Shown: positions 54,012 to 58,351 of the stretch, in pieces | How positions within the stretch are numbered: position 1 is the first letter of the stretch | How the letters are laid out: every line of letters starts with the position of its first letter | NCBI GenBank assembly: GCA_011947345.1 | Contig: JAAVTG010000661.1 | Coordinates: 1 to 58,351, forward strand | Source of the DNA: Phytophthora quininea | Lineage: Eukaryota; Oomycota; Peronosporomycetes; Peronosporales; Peronosporaceae | DNA: 58,351 nucleotides | Direction: 5' to 3' | Made by a program: the position numbers and the translations under genes | Notes under the pieces: model-generated | The model's database searches: none | What the model saw: the letters and a program-made list of their open reading frames with translations, nothing else | Told to the model about the DNA's origin: nothing

Positions 54012-54374
54012 ATGACCTCCATCTACTACTATTACAACGAGGTCCTCCGACAGAGTGCGCAGAACGCAGCTGTGTGGCACGCAAATTGTGGCGGAGATGG
54101 AGTGGAAGACCTTCAGCAGCAAGAGGCAGCAGCAGAAAGACCGACAGAGCAAAAGCGCAGCGAGAAACCTGTAGTTGCGACCACCCCGGCGGACGCCCAA
54201 GCGAAAGAGAACCAGGATGAAGCTGGAGAGATAGCACCTCCGTCCAAGACGCACGTGGACAGTGAGGCCTCGCTGGCAACGCTCCAACCTCGCATGAATC
54301 GACTCGCCTACTTGTCCTCTGCTGCACTGACCAATCTAGACGCACTGGCGCGATCGCTCGGACCGAAGGAATAG
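54012..54374 (+). CDS. Small unknown protein
   Basis: ATG at 54,012 (MTSIYYYYNEVLRQSAQNAA), about 120 codons to TAG. Middle part is Glu/Ala/Pro rich and probably disordered; the end reads MNRLAYLSSAALTNLDALA. A further coding-like stretch on the same strand, 54,440-54,609 (SSPQDLSVLEPLLNDLDEKND and CPAMFAAALDFYRRHQQRW), follows a possible intron GTTAAG...TTCTAG (54,386-54,439) and may be its last exon if one frame break is assumed, as in the neighbouring genes. Family not recognised. The downstream stretch overlaps the possible 3' extension of the kinase on the other strand. Confidence 0.5.
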   Translation: MTSIYYYYNEVLRQSAQNAAVWHANCGGDGVEDLQQQEAAAERPTEQKRSEKPVVATTPADAQAKENQDEAGEIAPPSKTHVDSEASLATLQPRMNRLAYLSSAALTNLDALARSLGPKE

Positions 54375-54676
54375 ATGATCGACAACGTTAAGCAGAAGAA
54401 TCGCTACCACAAACAGACTTGTTCAATATCAACAACTTCTAGCAGAAAATCTCGTCGCCTCAGGACCTGTCGGTGCTGGAACCACTACTTAACGACTTGG
54501 ACGAGAAAAACGACGCTGTCGTAGCAAAACTTGCCACATTTTGTCCAGCGATGTTTGCCGCAGCATTGGATTTTTACCGACGCCACCAACAGCGTTGGCA
54601 CCAGTAGTAGGCACACCACTTTGAGGACTATTCGTCCCAGGGTCTTCGACGACATCGTCGTCGTCGCTGTTTGTGT

Positions 54677-56001
54677 TCATGTTGTTGCCCCCATTTCCAA
54701 GCTGGCGAGCCGCATGAAGCAGTCTGCGCTGAGGCGTTCCTGTTGCCCTTCCTCGTCCAAAAGCAACGGAGCGCCATGGGTCGACATGAACGACGGACGA
54801 GCTTCTTCTTCCTCTGCTTCTAGCTCCAGGGTATCTCGCTTAAGCACTGCTGGTCCAACCTGACTCACTGTTGTGCCTGCTGCAGTTTCTAGGCCAACGT
54901 ATGCTGCAGCTTGTCCATCCCTACCCAGCGTATTGCAAAACGAGCTGGCTGACATGGGTGGTCGGTGTGACACCGCAGCCACTTCTTCGGCGTACTTGGC
55001 ATCAAACGCTTGGTGTTGTGCTTGCATGTCCGCATTCCAGCTGACTGGGGGCGCTACAGCGCCATTGAGCCATGGATGCGCCACGATCTCCTCGATTCTC
55101 ATCGCGCCGTCTGCATTTTTCTCCAGCATCCTCCGTAGGTCCCTCGCCGCTCGAGTCAGTAGTGTACCATTGTGCGGGAATGTCAATCTGTCTTTAAGCA
55201 CGCGCTTCTCGATATCCACCACATTGTCCGGTTTCCCTGGCTCTACTCCATCGCTGAAAGGGAAACACCCGCATAGCATCACGTAGAGTGTGACTCCAAG
55301 TGCCCAGACGTCAATTTGCTGTGCTTCTCTCCAGTTGGTCACCACTCCGCCATCTCCATATTTCCACTTTGGGTCTCGTCTCTTCTTGAGCACAAAGGGC
55401 GGCAAGAAATGAATGTGGTGGACGTTGTCCCACAGAAACCCGTTGGCTCTGGGTCTGCACCGCAGCGACAGATTCTTCCATGGCGCTGCTCGCCCGAAGG
55501 CCGCCAGCAGCACTCTGGCGTCCGTATCGTCCTCACTGAACAGCACGTGCTCTGGCCGCACCTCTCCATGGACGACGTCCCTCTCGTGAAGGAACTGCAG
55601 CCCGCTGGCCACCTGCGCGATGACTCTGCTTACGTCCCTCTCGGACCGCAGCTTTGGTAGCACCTCCCCGCCGGTGGCCAGCTCGAATGCCAGCTCCACA
55701 CGCGTGCCGGAGGTCGAAACGTCGTGCAGCTGCAGCAGATGCGAGTGGCCGTGTGCCAACTGCAAGACGCGGACTTCTTGGCGTAGTCTGCGTCTCGTGG
55801 GCGCTGCCGCAGCAGTCGCTTGTCCAGCACCTTGAGCGCCACCAGGTCGTTCGTCACGCGGTGGCGCGCTGCGTAGAGTCCCGGAGGGGCCGGCTGCGCC
55901 ACGTAAGTGTACGAAGAGAGCGAGCGCAGCTCCACGTAGTCGCTGCTGGGCGCGACGTCCGAGAGACACGACCAGCCAGCGCACGGCCCAAACCAGAGCA
56001 T
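54677..56001 (-). CDS. CAMK-like protein pseudokinase
   Basis: Protein-kinase fold of CAMK type. ATG at 56,001 (MLWFGPCAGW). VALKVLDKRLL has the VAIK lysine; EVRVLQLAHGHSHLLQLHDV is the C-helix region. The catalytic loop reads VVHGEVRPEHVLF in place of HRDLKPEN, and the DFG box reads AAFG; no Gly-rich loop is seen before VALK. IDVWALGVTLYVMLCGCFPF and IVAHPWL are standard C-lobe boxes. Loss of both the HRD and DFG aspartates predicts no normal phosphotransfer. A base is missing at about 55,772-55,780. At the end a G run (CCCCC at about 54,687 on the plus strand) may hide another break; the alternative frame would add about 60 residues to 54,489. Confidence 0.85.
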
Positions 56002-56085
56002 GATGCCGGTAACCTTGCGGGAAGAAGTGCACACTATCCCAACAAAAATACAGCATTTTTTATACTACTATTTTTCATTTTCAAC
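56002..56085. promoter_or_regulatory. Bidirectional promoter, pseudokinase / phosphatase
   Basis: 84 bp between start codons. TTTTTCATTTTCAAC at 56,070-56,084 matches the oomycete initiator plus flanking element (TCATTYY followed by CAA), only a few bases before the phosphatase ATG, implying a very short leader. Confidence 0.55.
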
Positions 56086-57100
56086 ATGGCGACCCACAAT
56101 GGACGCCACCTGGAGCGGCTGCAGCGAGGCGAGCACTTGGAGGCAACGGCGGTGCTGGCGCTGTGCGAGCGCGTGAAGGACTTGCTGGTGGAGGACGACA
56201 ACGTGGTGCGCGTGGCGAGCCCCGTGGCCGTGTGCGGCGACATCCACGGCCAGTTCCACGACCTGCTCGAGCTCTTCAAGCTGGCGGGCCAGGCGCCGGC
56301 CACGAGCTACATCTTCCTCGGGGATTTTGTGGACCGCGGCGCCATGAGTGTCGAGACCATCTCGCTGCTTTGCGTGCTCAAGGCCAGCTACCCGGACCGC
56401 GTGACGCTGCTGCGTGGCAACCACGAGAGCCGCCAGACGACGCAGGTCTACGGCTTCCAGATGGAGTGCATGAAGAAGTACGACGGCGACGGCCGCATCT
56501 ACAAGGCCTTCATGGAGCTCTTCGACTTCTTGCCGCTCGGCGCGCTCATCGACGACCGGCTGCTGTGTCTGCACGGTGGACTGAGTCCGGCACTGCACCA
56601 CTTGGATCAGCTGCGCATGCTCGACCGCTTCCAGGAGATCCCGCCCGACGGCATCTTCGCAGACATTGTGTGGTCCGATCCGGACGCCAAGACGCTGGGC
56701 TTTCATATGGTGAGGGAAGAGGAGATGAAGGAGGGGAAGGTAAAGCTGCTAACTGGGCGCGTGGTTTGTATTTGTTGCAGTCGCCTCGAGGAGCAGGATA
56801 CATCTTCGGCGAGGACGTTGTGGAGAAGTTCCTGCACATGAACAAGCTCGACCACATGAGTCGCGCCCACCAGCTGTGTATGGAAGGCTACCAAGTGCTC
56901 TTCCGAGAGACCTTCTCCACAGTCTGGAGCGCGCCCAACTACTGCCATCGCTTCGAAACTTGGCGGCAGTCATGGCTGTCGACAACAACCTCCAGCGGAC
57001 ATACAAAACCTTCAAGGAGGCGCCGTCGTCTAGGAATATCGGAGTGCTGGATAGCAAGGGCACCAGCTCGGATGCTATCGACGCCGGGTACTTTACGTAA
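56086..57100 (+). CDS. PP2A-family serine/threonine phosphatase catalytic subunit
   Basis: Metal-dependent phosphatase of the PPP family, PP2A/PP4/PP6 group. ATG at 56,086. Metal and active-site boxes in order: [64 protein letters not shown] and DIVWSDPDA. Exon 1 ends at 56,709, intron 56,710-56,780 (71 bp, GTGAGG...TTGCAG), exon 2 begins [18 protein letters not shown] and has [19 protein letters not shown] missing base at about 56,953 shifts the frame; after it the protein ends AGYFT. PP2A-group enzymes end in YFL, so the methylated C-terminal leucine is absent here. About 314 residues, normal length. Confidence 0.9.
56710..56780 (+). other. Phosphatase intron
   Basis: 71 bp, GTGAGG...TTTGTTGCAG. 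Splicing joins LGFHM to SPRGAGYIF in frame. Confidence 0.85.
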
Positions 57101-57118
57101 TTCAGCACAAGAAGCGAA

Positions 57119-58351
57119 TCAACAATGGGAAGACCCAATAGATTTTGTGACAGTAAGGCCATGGATGCCACTAACGGCGCCGTTTCTTGTCCTTCTTCCC
57201 TTGCTGCGGCGCTTGTGATCTGCCTTGGCCTTCTCGTAGCTTGCGTGGAGCTGCTCGGGGGTCTTTTGTTGCATGGGTTTCAGCTTGGTCTTCACACACT
57301 TCTCGATCTCTAGCGCGTCATAGACCACCAGCGATTGCGGATGGTTGTACAGCTGCGCGTTGCTGATCATGAGGTCCCAGTCGGCCTCAAATTGTTCGTG
57401 GGAAGCGTAAATATGATTGTCAATACGCATCTTGATCGTCGTTATATCCATCGGCTCCTTCACGATCGAGTAGTAGTCTGGTAATCCGCAGCCGACGGCT
57501 TCTCCAAGTACAAGTCTGTGCGAAGTCGACCCGTGTTGTCTTTGAGTCGCATCACACTATCGTAGACCTTGCGGTGGTAATAGCTCAAGATCTTACGGTA
57601 GCGTCGTGAAGCTTCATCGTCGTTGGGATCATCCGCACCCTCGTCTTCATCTTCATCCACAAACGGTTCGTCCTCATCACGCTTTCGCTTGCTACGCTTG
57701 CTGTCTTTGGAGCTTTGGCTGCTGGCTTCATCTCTTCCTCATCGATACCGTCCTCACACATCTTGACAAACTCCGCGTCCGTAAATTGATCGCGGTAGGA
57801 CATTTCCTTGCGCTTGCGTGGCTGGCCAGCGATGTCCATATCGAAGTTCCAGCTGTCCTTTTCCTGCTTGCCAGTGGCGATATCATGCTCCATAATCTCG
57901 TTCGCTTCACGAAGCCAAGCTGGGGCGTCCTTTTCCGACATCAATCGGTGGCGAGGAGTGTTTGGCAGGTTCATCTGCTTGCTATAATCTGCCCATTCTT
58001 TAGCTTCACGTTCCTTGCGCTCGGTATCCATACGATGGTACAGCGCCAGCTCTTCGTCTGTCAGAGCCATCATGGCATTAATCTCGTCGTCCAAGAGAAC
58101 GTTGGACGACTCGTCGTCGTGAGCAGCGTGTGCCGCTTCCTCCTGCTCCATCTTGATAAGACTTTCAAGCATGGCGCGTCGCTCCGCTTCCTTTGACTTG
58201 TTGTTAAACTTTCCGGCCTCAACGACGAGGTTGTTCATGTTCATTTTGTCCGTAGCACGCGATAGAATCTTTTCCTCCACGGGACTGTTCGTAACCAGTC
58301 TAAACACGCGCACTTCATTCTTCTGACCGATACGATGGGCACGATCCTGGG
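57119..58351 (-). CDS. SNF2/BRM-type chromatin remodeller, C-terminal part
   Basis: ATP-dependent nucleosome remodelling subunit; only the 3' end is in the window. At the right edge the helicase motif VI reads [20 protein letters not shown]. Then [22 protein letters not shown], a SnAC-like segment ([20 protein letters not shown]), an acidic/basic stretch ([20 protein letters not shown]) and a C-terminal bromodomain ([22 protein letters not shown] and [19 protein letters not shown]). This order is that of SNF2/BRM/BRG1 proteins. Two single-base losses, at about 57,705-57,711 (AAA run) and 57,480, break the frame. The stop at 57,119 is only 18 bp from the phosphatase stop, so the genes converge. 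Confidence 0.9.

Overview
The window looks like an oomycete nuclear genome, most likely Phytophthora or a close relative. Evidence: several Ty3/Gypsy and Copia families with an oomycete look, a broken NLP-type (NPP1) secreted protein gene, compact host genes with GT-AG introns of 71-76 bp, start codons of divergent genes only 84-95 bp apart, and one promoter with an oomycete-type initiator. Family identities are from motif reading only; no database search was run.

Positions 1-45,600 are a repeat-rich block of nested mobile elements. Element A (minus strand Gypsy; LTR at 21,473-21,703, gag start at 21,386, pol running off the left edge) is split by element B, a 17.66 kb plus-strand Gypsy (3,177-20,835) with 1.78 kb LTRs, a 6 bp target duplication CACGTG, gag with three zinc knuckles, protease, RT-RNase H, a second RNase H, integrase, chromodomain and a long antisense gene. 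B carries about 40 exact copies of the 9-mer TTGGACGCA (either strand) in LTRs, coding and non-coding parts. To the right, an LTR of a B-related family (22.4-28.1 kb) is split by a very young minus-strand Copia element C (23,010-27,834; TSD AAGGG; LTRs 360/361 identical). After about 2 kb of AT-rich sequence come a PIF/Harbinger transposon (30.5-33.2 kb), decayed Gypsy fragments (33.7-36.6 kb), an unrecognised minus-strand ORF, a truncated Gypsy P (38.3-41.2 kb) and element D (about 41.2-45.6 kb), a relative of B that is saturated with GGATC/GATCC instead of TTGGACGCA.

Positions 46,400-58,351 are a gene-dense island: NLP pseudogene, secreted carboxylesterase, DUF1295 membrane protein, COG7 (Golgi tethering complex), a small unknown protein, a predicted pseudokinase, a PP2A-family phosphatase and the C-terminal part of a SNF2/BRM-type remodeller with bromodomain. 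Almost every conserved gene here has one or more 1-2 base frame breaks, mostly deletions in short homopolymers; this looks more like uncorrected sequencing error than like decay, and the frame breaks in the elements should be judged in that light.

The most unusual signal is element-specific saturation by a short DNA word in two related Gypsy elements (B and D), each with a different word, combined in B with an antisense gene for a probable nuclear coiled-coil protein. This resembles, by analogy only, transposon-encoded sequence-specific anti-silencing systems.
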